NCBI RefSeq assembly: GCF_003236295.1
Contig: NZ_POTW01000033.1
Span: 1 to 58,838, forward strand
Direction of reading: 5' to 3'
Source of the DNA: Jiangella anatolica
Lineage (GTDB): Bacteria; Actinomycetota; Actinomycetes; Jiangellales; Jiangellaceae
Length of the DNA stretch: 58,838 nucleotides
Under the pieces are notes generated by a model, which was not told the origin of the DNA, did not search any database, and saw nothing but the letters and a program-made list of their open reading frames with translations. The translations under genes were made by a program, and so were the position numbers. Positions within the stretch are counted from its first letter, which is position 1; every line of letters starts with the position of its first letter. Positions 1 to 8,169 of the stretch are shown piece after piece.

Positions 1-4
1 GCGC

Positions 5-817
5 TCACGCGACCCCGCCGACGTCCCGCCGAGCGCCGGCACGGCGCGGCCGCAACGGCACCACGACCACGCCGCCCTCCGGATCGCTGACGACGCGCAC
101 CCGGGCGCCGTAGTGCTCGCGGATCAGCTCCTCGGTCAGCACCTCCTGCGCCGACCCCTGCGCTACGACCCGGCCCTCGACCAGCAGCACCAGGTGGTCG
201 GCGAACTGGCCGGCCGTGGTGAGGTCGTGCAGCGCGCTGACCACCGTCAGCCCGCGTGACGCCCGCAGCTCGTCGACCAGCTCGAGCACCTGCTGGGCGT
301 GGCCGAGGTCCAGCGAGCTGGTCGGCTCGTCCAGCAGCAGCACCGGCGCCTGCTGGGCCAGCGCCCGGGCCAGCACGGCGCGCTGGAACTCCCCGCCGGA
401 CAGCGCAGTGACCAGCCGGCCGGACAGCGACCGCAGCTCCAGCGTCTCCAGCAGCTCCCGCGCCACCGCGAGGTCCTCGGCCGACTCCGTCCCCAGGTAG
501 GGGACGTACGGCGTGCGGCCGAGCAGCACGTAGTCGAGCACCGTCATGCCCTCGGGACGGGCCGGGTCCTGCGGGACGACGGCGACCAGGCGGGCCCGCT
601 CGCGCATGCGCAGCCGGGCCAGCTCGACGCCGTCGAACGCGATCGAGCCGTCGAAGGCGACCGCGCCGGACACCGCGCGCAGCAGCGTCGACTTCCCGGC
701 GCCGTTCGGCCCGACCAGCGTCAACCAGGTCCCCGCGGGCACCGACAGGCTGACGTCGTCGACGACGCGGCGCTCCAGCAGCGTGACGCCGACGCCGGCG
801 GCGCTCAGCGCGGTCAC
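5..817 (-). CDS. btuD: Cobalamin ABC transporter, ATP-binding protein (BtuD-like)
   Basis: ATPase subunit that powers vitamin B12 (or related corrinoid) import at the cytoplasmic face of the membrane. The 270-residue protein has Walker A GPNGAGKS (residues 36-43), the ABC signature LSGGE (139-143) and Walker B VLLLDEP (about 159-165), followed by an H-loop in SALHDL. These are the features of the FecE/BtuD family. The GTG start at 817 overlaps the permease stop as GTGA, so translation is coupled. The gene is last in the btuF-btuC-btuD operon preceded by a cobalamin riboswitch, and that switch is why B12 is preferred over ferric siderophore or heme as substrate. The family alone would not decide the substrate. 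The stop codon lies 5 bases from the window edge. Confidence 0.85.
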   Translation of the reverse strand: MTALSAAGVGVTLLERRVVDDVSLSVPAGTWLTLVGPNGAGKSTLLRAVSGAVAFDGSIAFDGVELARLRMRERARLVAVVPQDPARPEGMTVLDYVLLGRTPYVPYLGTESAEDLAVARELLETLELRSLSGRLVTALSGGEFQRAVLARALAQQAPVLLLDEPTSSLDLGHAQQVLELVDELRASRGLTVVSALHDLTTAGQFADHLVLLVEGRVVAQGSAQEVLTEELIREHYGARVRVVSDPEGGVVVVPLRPRRAGARRDVGGVA

Positions 818-1875
818 CAGGCCCTCCGCGCGCTGCGCAGCACCAGCGTGAAGAACGGTGCGCCGACGAACGCCGTCACCACGCCGACCGGCAGCTCGCC
901 GGGCGAGACGACGGTCCGGGCGACGAGGTCGGCGACCACGAGGAACGTCGCGCCGGCGATCGCGGCCAGCGGCAGCACGATCCGGTACGACGAGCCGGCC
1001 AGCATCCGAACCAGGTGCGGCACGACGATGCCGACGAACCCGATCAGGCCGCTGACCGACACCGCGGCGGCCGTGCCGAGCGTCGCCGCGAGCACCACGA
1101 TCAGCCGGACCCGGGCCGCCGGGACGCCGAGCGTGCCGGCCTCGTCCGGGCCGACGCTGAGCACGTCCAGCAGCCGCCGGTGCGCCAGCAGCACGATCGT
1201 CGACACGGCGATGTACGGCAGCACCGTCAGCACCTCGTCCCAGCCGGCGGTGAGCAGCCGGCCGAGGATCCAGCCGTACACCTCGCGCAACGTGTCCGAG
1301 TGCCGCTGGTTGGCGTACGTCTGCACTGAGGTCAGAAAGGCCGAGACGGCAACGCCGGCGAGGATCAGCGAGTTGGTGCTCCGGCCGCCGACGGTCCGGC
1401 CCAGCGCGTACGTCGCGGCCACGCCGAGCACGCCGCCGGCGAACGCGGCCGGCGCCACCAGCAGCCGGCTGCCGCCGGAGACGATCGCGAACGTCGCGCC
1501 CAGCCCGGCGCCGGCCGCGACGCCCAGCAGGTACGGATCGGCCAGCGGGTTGCGGAACACGCCCTGGTAGCCGGCGCCGGCGATGGCCAGCATCGCGCCG
1601 ACCATCAGGCCGAGCACGACCCGCGGCGCCCGCAGCTGCCACAGCACCGCCGCCTGCTGCTCGTCCAGGCCGCCGCCGAGCTCGACGCCGGGCACCAGGT
1701 TGACGATCTCGGTGAGCACGCCGCGCAGCGGCAGCCCGGCCGGGCCGACGGCGAGACCGAGCAGGGCCACCGCGACGAGCACCGCCAGCGACCCGGCCAG
1801 CCAGCGGCCGGACAGCCGGACCGGCCGCAACGGCTGCGTCGCGGTGTCCTGATCGATGCCGGTGGCCCTGCTCAC
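814..1875 (-). CDS. btuC: Cobalamin ABC transporter permease (FecCD/BtuC family)
   Basis: Polytopic inner-membrane permease of 353 residues, the normal length for FecCD/BtuC proteins, which usually have about ten membrane helices. The first helix (around residues 28-50) follows a short polar N-terminus. The family motif region RNPLADPYLLGVAAGAGLGA, typical of BtuC/FhuB/FecD, is present. The C-terminal GELPVGVVTAFVGAPFF segment corresponds to the ATPase-coupling region. The gene is 4 bp downstream of the binding-protein gene and overlaps the ATPase gene by 4 bp. It is probably co-transcribed from the riboswitch-controlled promoter upstream of btuF. Substrate assignment rests on that riboswitch. 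Confidence 0.85.
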   Translation of the reverse strand: MSRATGIDQDTATQPLRPVRLSGRWLAGSLAVLVAVALLGLAVGPAGLPLRGVLTEIVNLVPGVELGGGLDEQQAAVLWQLRAPRVVLGLMVGAMLAIAGAGYQGVFRNPLADPYLLGVAAGAGLGATFAIVSGGSRLLVAPAAFAGGVLGVAATYALGRTVGGRSTNSLILAGVAVSAFLTSVQTYANQRHSDTLREVYGWILGRLLTAGWDEVLTVLPYIAVSTIVLLAHRRLLDVLSVGPDEAGTLGVPAARVRLIVVLAATLGTAAAVSVSGLIGFVGIVVPHLVRMLAGSSYRIVLPLAAIAGATFLVVADLVARTVVSPGELPVGVVTAFVGAPFFTLVLRSARRAW

Positions 1876-1879
1876 GACG

Positions 1880-2842
1880 TCAGTCGACCGGCGCGAGCGC
1901 CGTCCGCTCCTCGACGATGATGCGCAGGAACTCGACGACGCGCGGACCCCAGCGGCTGGCGATGTCGGGGTCGACCTCGACGATCCGGTCCTGCTGGACG
2001 GCGGCGATCTGGTCGAAGCCAGGCCGGCCGGCGATGTCGGCGGCGGTGACGCCGCCCACGCCGCCGTCGGCGAAGAAGATCACCTCGGGGTTCGCGGTGA
2101 CGAGGAACTCCGGCGACAGCTGGGGGTAACCCCCGGCGGCGTCCGGCGCCTCGTCGGCGACGCTGGTCAGGCCGGCCAGCGAGTAGATCTGGCCGATGAA
2201 CGTGTCGCTGGTGACGGTGAAGTAGTTCGGGTCGAGCTCGTGGTAGTACGTCACCGGCGGCGCGGCGGCGGGCACCTGCGCGACCAGCTCGTCGATCTCG
2301 GCCTGCAGCTGGCCGACCAGCTCCGCGGCGTCGCCGACGTGACCGGTGACGGCACCGAGCTGCTCCAGCTGCGCGTACGTGTCGTCGAGCGTGACCGCGG
2401 GGGCCAGGACGATCGTCGGCACGCCGACGGCGTCGAGGCCGGAGACCAGCTCGCCCGGGTCGCTGGACGCGACGACGAGATCGGGCTGGTAGCCGACGAT
2501 CGCCTCGACGTTCGGCTCGAACCCTGACAGGTCCGTGGTCGGCGCGTCGGCCGGGTAGTTGGAGAACGAGTCGGCGGCGACGACGGCCTCACCGGCGCCG
2601 ATGGCGAACAGCATCTCGGTGGCCGTCGGCGACAGCGAGACGATGCTCTGCGGCTGCTCGGCGATCTCGACCGGGCCGCTGCCGGTGTCGACGGTGACCG
2701 GGAAGTCGCCCTCGGCCGCGGCCGACGACGGCGCCTCGCTCGGCGCGGCCGAGTCGTTGCCGCCGTCGTCGCCGCAGGCCACGAGTACAAGTGGGAGCGC
2801 GGCGGCCAGCAGGGCGAGCCGGGCGGGACGGATGGATCGCAA
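1880..2842 (-). CDS. btuF: Cobalamin ABC transporter substrate-binding lipoprotein (BtuF-like)
   Basis: Extracellular binding lipoprotein of 320 residues. The N-terminus is a lipoprotein signal, with the lipobox LVAC placing the lipidated Cys at about residue 23, followed by a Gly/Asp/Ser-rich linker. The mature part is a periplasmic-binding-protein fold of the BtuF/FhuD class. The motif SLSPTATEMLFAIGAG near residue 70 closely resembles BtuF proteins, and PDLVVAS is the usual second-lobe motif. The start is TTG (2842-2840), supported by GAAGGAGG ending 6 nt upstream. It is the first gene of the btuFCD operon and lies just downstream of a cobalamin riboswitch, so expression should fall when intracellular B12 is plentiful. 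Confidence 0.85.
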   Translation of the reverse strand: MRSIRPARLALLAAALPLVLVACGDDGGNDSAAPSEAPSSAAAEGDFPVTVDTGSGPVEIAEQPQSIVSLSPTATEMLFAIGAGEAVVAADSFSNYPADAPTTDLSGFEPNVEAIVGYQPDLVVASSDPGELVSGLDAVGVPTIVLAPAVTLDDTYAQLEQLGAVTGHVGDAAELVGQLQAEIDELVAQVPAAAPPVTYYHELDPNYFTVTSDTFIGQIYSLAGLTSVADEAPDAAGGYPQLSPEFLVTANPEVIFFADGGVGGVTAADIAGRPGFDQIAAVQQDRIVEVDPDIASRWGPRVVEFLRIIVEERTALAPVD

Positions 2843-2894
2843 CGTGCGCCTCCTTCACGACGGTAAAGGGGCGCAGTGGCTGGGTGCCAGCTGC

Positions 2895-3058
2895 GAACCG
2901 CCCTTCTACCGAGGACGAATCCGGGCCACGAGGCTGGCGACCTGGCTTGTCCGTCCGCGGCAGGCGGGCGGCTTCACAGTTGCGGGACAGCGCCGGGATC
3001 GAACCGGACTTCGCAGACACTCGTCGCACCCGGACCGGAGCCCGGGCATTGCGATCCT
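2895..3058 (-). promoter_or_regulatory. Cobalamin (adenosylcobalamin) riboswitch upstream of btuF
   Basis: On the minus strand the hallmark B12 box AAGCCAGGTCGCCAGCC lies at 2932-2948 (consensus AGYCMGGAGACCTGCC). About 40-60 nt upstream is the conserved core GAAGTCCGGTTCGATCCCGG, then GCTGTCCCGCAACTGTGA (near 2973-3012), which matches the GGTCCCGCCACTGTGA block of the class. Order and spacing are right for a cobalamin riboswitch. Downstream of the box, TGCGCC (minus strand of 2870-2875) can pair with GGCGCA (2845-2850), partly burying the btuF Shine-Dalgarno at 2849-2853. Translational control is therefore plausible. Outer boundaries are approximate. Confidence 0.88.
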
Positions 3059-3067
3059 ATCGCCTGT

Positions 3068-3964
3068 TCAGCCACGCAGCAGCGTGACCTCCAGCTCACC
3101 GAGGCGGTCGGGGTCGCCGACCATGTCGATCGCGGTGATCCGGTCGCCGTCGAAGGTGAATCGGAACAGCGCCCGCGGCCGTCCGTCCGGCGCCCACGCG
3201 GCCGCCGGGACGCCGTCGACGAGGACGGTCTCGGCGTGCGCCGCGCGGCCGGAGAACACCTGTGCGACGGCGGTCGCGCCACGCAACCGGCTGATCAGCT
3301 GCGGCGCGCCGGCTGCCTGACCGGCCCGTGCGTTCGCGACCGAGGTGTCGTCGGCGTGCAGCACGACCTCGGGGTCGAGCAGCGCGATCAGGTCCTCGAA
3401 CTGGCCGTTGCGCGAGGCGGCCAGGAACGCGTCGACGACCAGGCGCTGCCGGGCCGGGTCGGCGGACGGGGTGCGGGCGCCCTGGACGCGGCGACGGGCC
3501 CGGCTGGCCAGTTGCCGGGTGGCGGCCGGCGTGCGTTCGAGGATCACGGCGATCTCGTCGAACGGCATCGCGAACAGGTCGTGCAGGACGAACGCCAGCC
3601 GCTCGGCCGGCGCCAGCGAGTCGAGCACGACCAGCAGCGCCGGCCCGACCGCGTCGGCCAGGAGCGCCTCGTGCTCCGGGTCGGCCGCGGCCTCGCCGGC
3701 GGTGAGCTCGCCGTCGTCGCCGAGCGGGTCCTCGCGCCGCGACGTCCGCGACCGCAGCATGTCCAGCGCCACCCTCGACACGACGGTCGTGAGCCAGCCG
3801 CCGAGATTGTGCAGCTCGGCGGCGTCGGTGCGGCTCAGCCGGAACCACGCCTCCTGCACCGCGTCGTCGGCCTCGGCGGCCGAGCCGAGCATCCGGTAGG
3901 CCACCGATCGCAGTCGCGGCCGATTCTCCTCGAACCGCTGGGCCAGCCAGTCCTCATCGCTCAT
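3068..3964 (-). CDS. ECF RNA polymerase sigma factor with C-terminal SnoaL-like domain
   Basis: Alternative sigma factor of about 298 residues. The sigma-2 region is RLRSVAYRMLGSAAEADDAVQEAWFRL near the N-terminus. The sigma-4 HTH lies around LAPAERLAFVLHDLFAMPFDEIAVILERTPAATRQLASRARRR. After it comes a NTF2/SnoaL-like domain of about 110 residues beginning at VDAFLAAS. The layout resembles SigJ/ECF41-type factors, whose tail replaces an anti-sigma factor. The ECF41 motifs are altered here: DDTSV stands where DGGGR/K is usual, GDPDRL replaces NPDKL, and no WLPEP is visible. Possible starts are ATG at 3994 (overlapping the preceding stop as TGATG), 3973 or 3964. I chose 3964 because GGGAG lies about 10 nt upstream and the length matches the family. 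It is last in the HxlR-FAH-dehydrogenase operon. Confidence 0.85.
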   Translation of the reverse strand: MSDEDWLAQRFEENRPRLRSVAYRMLGSAAEADDAVQEAWFRLSRTDAAELHNLGGWLTTVVSRVALDMLRSRTSRREDPLGDDGELTAGEAAADPEHEALLADAVGPALLVVLDSLAPAERLAFVLHDLFAMPFDEIAVILERTPAATRQLASRARRRVQGARTPSADPARQRLVVDAFLAASRNGQFEDLIALLDPEVVLHADDTSVANARAGQAAGAPQLISRLRGATAVAQVFSGRAAHAETVLVDGVPAAAWAPDGRPRALFRFTFDGDRITAIDMVGDPDRLGELEVTLLRG

Positions 3965-3993
3965 CTGTCGCATACTCCCGTGTCGGTCCGTCA

Positions 3994-6822
3994 TCAGGGT
4001 GACGTGTGGCGGGCCCCGGATGTGACGAGCAGTTCGGCCAGGTGCAGGCCGCGGACCCCGGCCAGCTGCTCGGCCTGCGTCCGGCACGACAGCCCGTCGG
4101 CCAGCAGGACGGCGCCGGGCGCGGCCGCCCGCAGCGCCGGGAGCAGCGCGTTCTCGGCCACCGCCACGGAGACGTCGTAGTGGCCGCGCTCCATGCCGAA
4201 GTTGCCGGCCAGCCCGCAGCAGCCGGCCAGCACGGTGGTCGTCGCGCCGAGCTCGCGCAGCAGTGCCCGGTCCGGGCCGAAGCCCATGACCGAGTGCTGG
4301 TGGCAGTGCGGCTGGACGATGACGTCGAGCCCGGTCAGGTCCGGCCGTTCCCACTGCTCGGCGCTGGTGAGCAGCTCGGCCAGCGTGACGGTGCCGGCGG
4401 CGACGGCGGCCGCGCGCGGGTCGTCCGGCAGCAGGTCGGTGAGGTCGGACCGGAGTACCGCGGTGCACGACGGCTCCAGCCCGACGATCGGCACGTCCTG
4501 CTCGGCGTACGGCGCCAGCGCGGCGACCAGCGCCGTGAGCCGCGCCTTCGCGGCGGTGAGCTGGCCGGTCGTGATCCAGGTCAGCCCGCAGCACACACCC
4601 GGCGGCGGCGTCAGCACCTCGTAGCCGGCCGACTCCAGCAGTTCGACGGCTGCCATCCCGATGGACGGCGAGAGCAGATCGGTGAACGTGTCCACCCAGA
4701 GCAGCACTCGTGGCTTCTGGTAGGCGGACCCCGCCCCGGTAGGGAGGGATCCCACCCTACGGGCGGGCACTGACACCCGGCGTTTCCACCACCGGTGGAA
4801 CGTCAGCGGGGCGAACCGGGGGATCGAACGCCGTGTGTCCATGCCACCGAGCCGCAGCGCCAGCCGTTCGATCGGGCGGACGGAGAGCAGCGCGTTCAGC
4901 GGCCGGGCGAACCGCGACGCCAGCCCGGCCCAGCGCGGCAGCCGGCCCAGCGTGTAGTGCGTCCACGGCCGACGGCGCCCGGCGTAGGCGCGGTGCAGGA
5001 CCTCGGACTTGTACGTCGCCATGTCGACGCCGGCCGGGCAGTCGGTGCTGCACGCCTTGCAGGACAGGCACAGGTCCAGCGCCTCGTGCACCTCCGGCGC
5101 GCGCCAGTCGCGGGCGACCAGCGAGCCGTTGAGCATCTCCTGCAGCACCCGGGCCCGGCCGCGGGTGGACGTCGTCTCGTCGCCGACCGCCACGAACGAC
5201 GGGCACATGAAGCCGCCACTGGCCGTGAGGTCGGCCCGGCACTTGCCCACGCCGACGCAGCGGTGCGCCGCGTTCGTCACGTCGCCGCCGTCGTGGGCGA
5301 ACGCGAACCCGTCGGCCGCCGGCATGGGTGCCGCGGCCGGCCGGCGCAGGTCGCGGTCCAGCGGCGCCGGCCGGACCACGACCTCCGGGTTCAGCCGGTC
5401 CGACGGGTCGAACAGGCCCTTGAACTGCTCGAACACACCGATCATCCGGTCGGAGTAGAGCGACGGCAGCAGCTCGCTCCGGGCCCGCCCGTCGCCGTGC
5501 TCGCCGGACAGCGAGCCGCCGTAGCCGCCGATCAGCGCGGCCGCGTCGGTCATCAGCGACCGCAGCGCCGCGCCGCCGGCGTGCAGCGGCACGTCGACGC
5601 GCACGTGCACGCAGCCGTCGCCGAAGTGCCCGTACGGCGACCCGGCCAGCCCGTGCTCGGTCAGCAGCGCGTCGAGGTCGCGCAGGTACGCGCCCAGGTG
5701 CTCGACCGGTACGGCGGCGTCCTCCAGCCCGGGCCACGCCTGCGCCCCGTCCAGCGTGCGCCCGGCCAGCCCGGCGCCGTCCTCGCGGATCCGCCAGATC
5801 GCCCGCGCCTCCGGCCCGTCCGGCAGCACCCGCACCGCGGCGCCGCCGGCGGCCCGGGCCAGGGCATGCGGGTCGTTCGCCGTACCGACCTCCACCAGCA
5901 GCCAGCCGTTCCCGTCGGGGAGCGGCGGCACCGCGCCCGGGCCGCGAAGCCGCCGGACGGTCTCGACGATGCGGCGGTCCAGCCCTTCGATCGCCAGCGG
6001 CCGGTGCGGCAGCAGCGCGGTGACGGCGTCGGCGGCCGCCGGCATGTCCGGGTAGCCGAGCACGACCAGCCACGGCCGCTGCGGCGCCTCGACCAGCCGC
6101 AGCGTCGCCTTCAGCACGACCGCACAGGTGCCCTCGGTGCCGACGAGCGCCTTGGCGAGGTCGTGGCCGCGCTCGGGCAGCAGGTGCTCCAGCGAGTAGC
6201 CGGAGATCTGCCGTTCGAACCGGCCCAGCTCGGTGCGGATGACGTCGAGGTTCGCGCTGACCAACGCCGGCAGTCCGGGGACGACGTCGAGGTCGCGGCC
6301 CGCGGTGAACCGGCGGCCGGCGCCGTCCACGACGTCCAGCTCGATCACGTTGTCGGCGGTGCGGCCGTAGGCGAGCGCGCGCGGTCCGCACGCGTTGTTG
6401 CCGATCATGCCGCCGACCGTGCACCGCGACCACGTCGACGGATCCGGCCCGAACCGCAGCCCGTGCGGCGCCGCGGCCGCCTGCAGAGAGCCCAGCACGA
6501 CGCCGGGCTCGACGACGGCGATGCGCTCGCCGGGGTCGACGAGCTCGATCCGGTTCAGGTGCGCCGAGAGGTCCATGACGATGCCCGGCCCGACGGCGTT
6601 GCCTGCCACCGACGTGCCGCCGCCGCGCGCCGTCACCGCGACGCCCTGCTCCCGCGCGACGTCGACCACGGCCACGATCTCGTCGACGTCGCGGGGGAAC
6701 ACCACGACCTGCGGCGGCACCCGGTAGTTCGAGGCGTCGGTGGAGTACTCGGCCCGCCGCAGCGCCGTCGCGTCGACGTCGCCGATGCCGCGGGACCGCA
6801 GCGCCGCGACGAGCTCGTTCAC
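3994..6822 (-). CDS. FAD-linked oxidase / Fe-S (CCG-domain) dehydrogenase, D-lactate/glycolate dehydrogenase-like
   Basis: Large three-part oxidoreductase of 942 residues that probably oxidises a 2-hydroxy acid and passes electrons to the quinone pool or another carrier. The N-terminal half is a PCMH-type FAD-binding domain (GGGTSVAGNAVGPG; TVGGMIGNNACGPRALAYG) with the FAD-oxidase C-domain (SGEHGDGRARSELL). Two 4Fe-4S motifs follow: CVGVGKC with MCPSF, then CLSCKACSTDCPAG. The C-terminus holds two CCG cysteine motifs (CCGLTW, CCGLAGNFG) as in GlpC/LutA. Family members are usually 930-1000 residues. The GTG start at 6822 overlaps the FAH stop as GTGA, showing coupling. Substrate is not identifiable from sequence; D-lactate, glycolate and D-2-hydroxyglutarate are candidates. 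Confidence 0.85.
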   Translation of the reverse strand: MNELVAALRSRGIGDVDATALRRAEYSTDASNYRVPPQVVVFPRDVDEIVAVVDVAREQGVAVTARGGGTSVAGNAVGPGIVMDLSAHLNRIELVDPGERIAVVEPGVVLGSLQAAAAPHGLRFGPDPSTWSRCTVGGMIGNNACGPRALAYGRTADNVIELDVVDGAGRRFTAGRDLDVVPGLPALVSANLDVIRTELGRFERQISGYSLEHLLPERGHDLAKALVGTEGTCAVVLKATLRLVEAPQRPWLVVLGYPDMPAAADAVTALLPHRPLAIEGLDRRIVETVRRLRGPGAVPPLPDGNGWLLVEVGTANDPHALARAAGGAAVRVLPDGPEARAIWRIREDGAGLAGRTLDGAQAWPGLEDAAVPVEHLGAYLRDLDALLTEHGLAGSPYGHFGDGCVHVRVDVPLHAGGAALRSLMTDAAALIGGYGGSLSGEHGDGRARSELLPSLYSDRMIGVFEQFKGLFDPSDRLNPEVVVRPAPLDRDLRRPAAAPMPAADGFAFAHDGGDVTNAAHRCVGVGKCRADLTASGGFMCPSFVAVGDETTSTRGRARVLQEMLNGSLVARDWRAPEVHEALDLCLSCKACSTDCPAGVDMATYKSEVLHRAYAGRRRPWTHYTLGRLPRWAGLASRFARPLNALLSVRPIERLALRLGGMDTRRSIPRFAPLTFHRWWKRRVSVPARRVGSLPTGAGSAYQKPRVLLWVDTFTDLLSPSIGMAAVELLESAGYEVLTPPPGVCCGLTWITTGQLTAAKARLTALVAALAPYAEQDVPIVGLEPSCTAVLRSDLTDLLPDDPRAAAVAAGTVTLAELLTSAEQWERPDLTGLDVIVQPHCHQHSVMGFGPDRALLRELGATTTVLAGCCGLAGNFGMERGHYDVSVAVAENALLPALRAAAPGAVLLADGLSCRTQAEQLAGVRGLHLAELLVTSGARHTSP

Positions 6823-7679
6823 TCCGGGCCCACCACCGGGTTGACCAGCGGCGCCAGTCCGGACACCTCGCACCGTGCGACGTCGCCCGGCCCGACCACC
6901 ACGGCGCCGGGCGTGCCCGTCGAGATGATGTCGCCGGGATAGAGCGGCATCACCTTGCTGTGGAAGCTGACCAGGAACGCCGGCGAGAAGCGCATCCGGC
7001 CGACGACGTTGCTGCGGTGCCGGTCGCCGTTGACGACGGTGCTGACCTCGATGTCGGCGAGGTCCGGGCCGCCCGGCTGCGCGGCCAGCGCCTCGGCCAG
7101 CGGCACGATGTGCGGGCCGAAGGAGAAGAAGCCGGGGAAGTTCTTCGCCCGGGTCAGGAACCGCGGGTTGCGCTGCAGGATGTCCTCGGCGGTCTGGTCG
7201 AGGATCGCGCACAGGCCGAACACGTGGTCCAGCGCGGTGGCCTCCTCGACGTTGCGGCAGTACCGCCCGATGACCAGGCCGACCTCGGCCTCGGCGGTGA
7301 CCCGCTCGCTCTGCACCGGCAGCGGGATCGGGTCGCCCGGGCCGATGATCGTGTGGTTCGCCTTGATGAACGACGCCGGCTCGTCCGGTACCACCTCGGC
7401 CAGGTCGGTCGCGTGGTCGACGTAGTTGAGGCCGATGCCCCAGATCTTCGGCGGATGGCGGTACGGCGCCGTGTAGATCACCTCGTCCGCCGGCCGGAAG
7501 CCCCCGGCGCCGGCGGCCGCGGCGGCCTCCTCGACCTCGTCCATCCGACGGTCGGCGATCAGCGACATCACGTCGCCGGTGAACTCCGGCAGCAGGTCCG
7601 CGACGACCGCGACACCCTTCGTCGGGTGGACGACGGCGGCCCGCGGCACGTCGTCGACGAGGATGGACGCCAGGCGCAT
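6819..7679 (-). CDS. Fumarylacetoacetate hydrolase (FAH) family protein
   Basis: FAH-fold enzyme of 286 residues in the 2-hydroxyhepta-2,4-diene-1,7-dioate isomerase / acylpyruvase / oxaloacetate decarboxylase group. The N-terminal region ends near YRHPPKIWGIGLNYVDHA. The core contains the metal-ligand pattern AEAEVGLVIG, the FGLCAILDQTAEDI stretch and the C-terminal motif YPGDIISTGTPGAVV, all diagnostic. It lies 35 bp downstream of an HxlR regulator and overlaps the dehydrogenase start by 4 bp. This suggests a catabolic operon in which it handles a keto-acid intermediate. Exact substrate is unknown; the family is too divergent functionally to choose. Confidence 0.82.
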   Translation of the reverse strand: MRLASILVDDVPRAAVVHPTKGVAVVADLLPEFTGDVMSLIADRRMDEVEEAAAAAGAGGFRPADEVIYTAPYRHPPKIWGIGLNYVDHATDLAEVVPDEPASFIKANHTIIGPGDPIPLPVQSERVTAEAEVGLVIGRYCRNVEEATALDHVFGLCAILDQTAEDILQRNPRFLTRAKNFPGFFSFGPHIVPLAEALAAQPGGPDLADIEVSTVVNGDRHRSNVVGRMRFSPAFLVSFHSKVMPLYPGDIISTGTPGAVVVGPGDVARCEVSGLAPLVNPVVGPE

Positions 7680-7714
7680 GCCTCATCGTAGGCAGCGCCC
7701 GGCCGCGCGCACCT

Positions 7715-8104
7715 TCAGCCGTGCCGAGCCGCGCGCTGGCGACGCTCGTGGTCCTCGACACCCCAGGCGACCAATGGCTGGAGCGCGCGCATCAGGCTCA
7801 GGCCGCGCTCCGTCGGCCGGTACTGGACCAGCACCGGCGTCGTCGGCACGACGGTCCGCGCGATCAGGCCCTCGGCCTCGAGCTCCTTGAGCCGCTGGTT
7901 GAGCAGCCGGTCGGAGATGCCCCGGACGGCGGCGCGGTACTCGACGAAGCGGGTGGCGCCGCGGGCCGCGGCCAGCATGATGCCGCTGCTCCACTTCTTG
8001 CCGATGATCTCAAGGTAGCCGGTGAAGAGCCGGCACTTCTCGTCGTCGATGTGCTCGAACCCCGTCTCCGGCGGGTTCGGTGCGAGTCTGCTGTCGATAG
8101 CCAC
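7715..8104 (-). CDS. HxlR-family winged-helix transcriptional regulator
   Basis: DNA-binding regulator of 129 residues with the HxlR layout. A conserved Cys (C24) precedes LFTGYLEIIGKKWSSGIMLAAARGATRFVEYRAAV. Then comes the recognition helix ISDRLLNQRLKELEAEGLI and the wing RTVVPTTPVLVQYRPTERG, ending with LMRALQPLVAWG. The C24 residue sits where redox-sensing Cys residues occur in the YodB/QorR members. The GTG start (8104) lies 7 nt after a TATTAT -10 element, so the mRNA is probably leaderless. The gene is divergent from the LLM/FAD fusion oxidoreductase and first in the FAH/dehydrogenase operon. It probably controls both, and an inverted repeat in the gap is a candidate operator. Confidence 0.85.
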   Translation of the reverse strand: MAIDSRLAPNPPETGFEHIDDEKCRLFTGYLEIIGKKWSSGIMLAAARGATRFVEYRAAVRGISDRLLNQRLKELEAEGLIARTVVPTTPVLVQYRPTERGLSLMRALQPLVAWGVEDHERRQRAARHG

Positions 8105-8119
8105 TTACTCATAATAAGT
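8103..8119. promoter_or_regulatory. Candidate HxlR operator overlapping divergent promoter
   Basis: ACTTACTCATAATAAGT carries perfect 5-bp inverted ends (ACTTA/TAAGT) around a 7-bp A+T-rich spacer in an otherwise very GC-rich gap. On the minus strand it contains TATTAT (8111-8116), a good -10 hexamer placed for a leaderless hxlR transcript starting at the GTG. On the plus strand CATAAT (8110-8115) could serve the LLM/FAD gene. HxlR proteins commonly bind such short palindromes in divergent promoters; binding here is inferred. Confidence 0.5.
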
Positions 8120-8169
8120 CGCTAACGGCTGGTTGGCGAACGGCCGTCCCGATCCGGAAACTGGGGACT

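Noticed and set aside
299..1570. Plus-strand frame antisense to the btuCD genes
   Set aside because: It is a shadow of the minus-strand transporter frames: no motif, implausible composition. The same applies to the many long antisense frames opposite gyrA, gyrB and tad genes.
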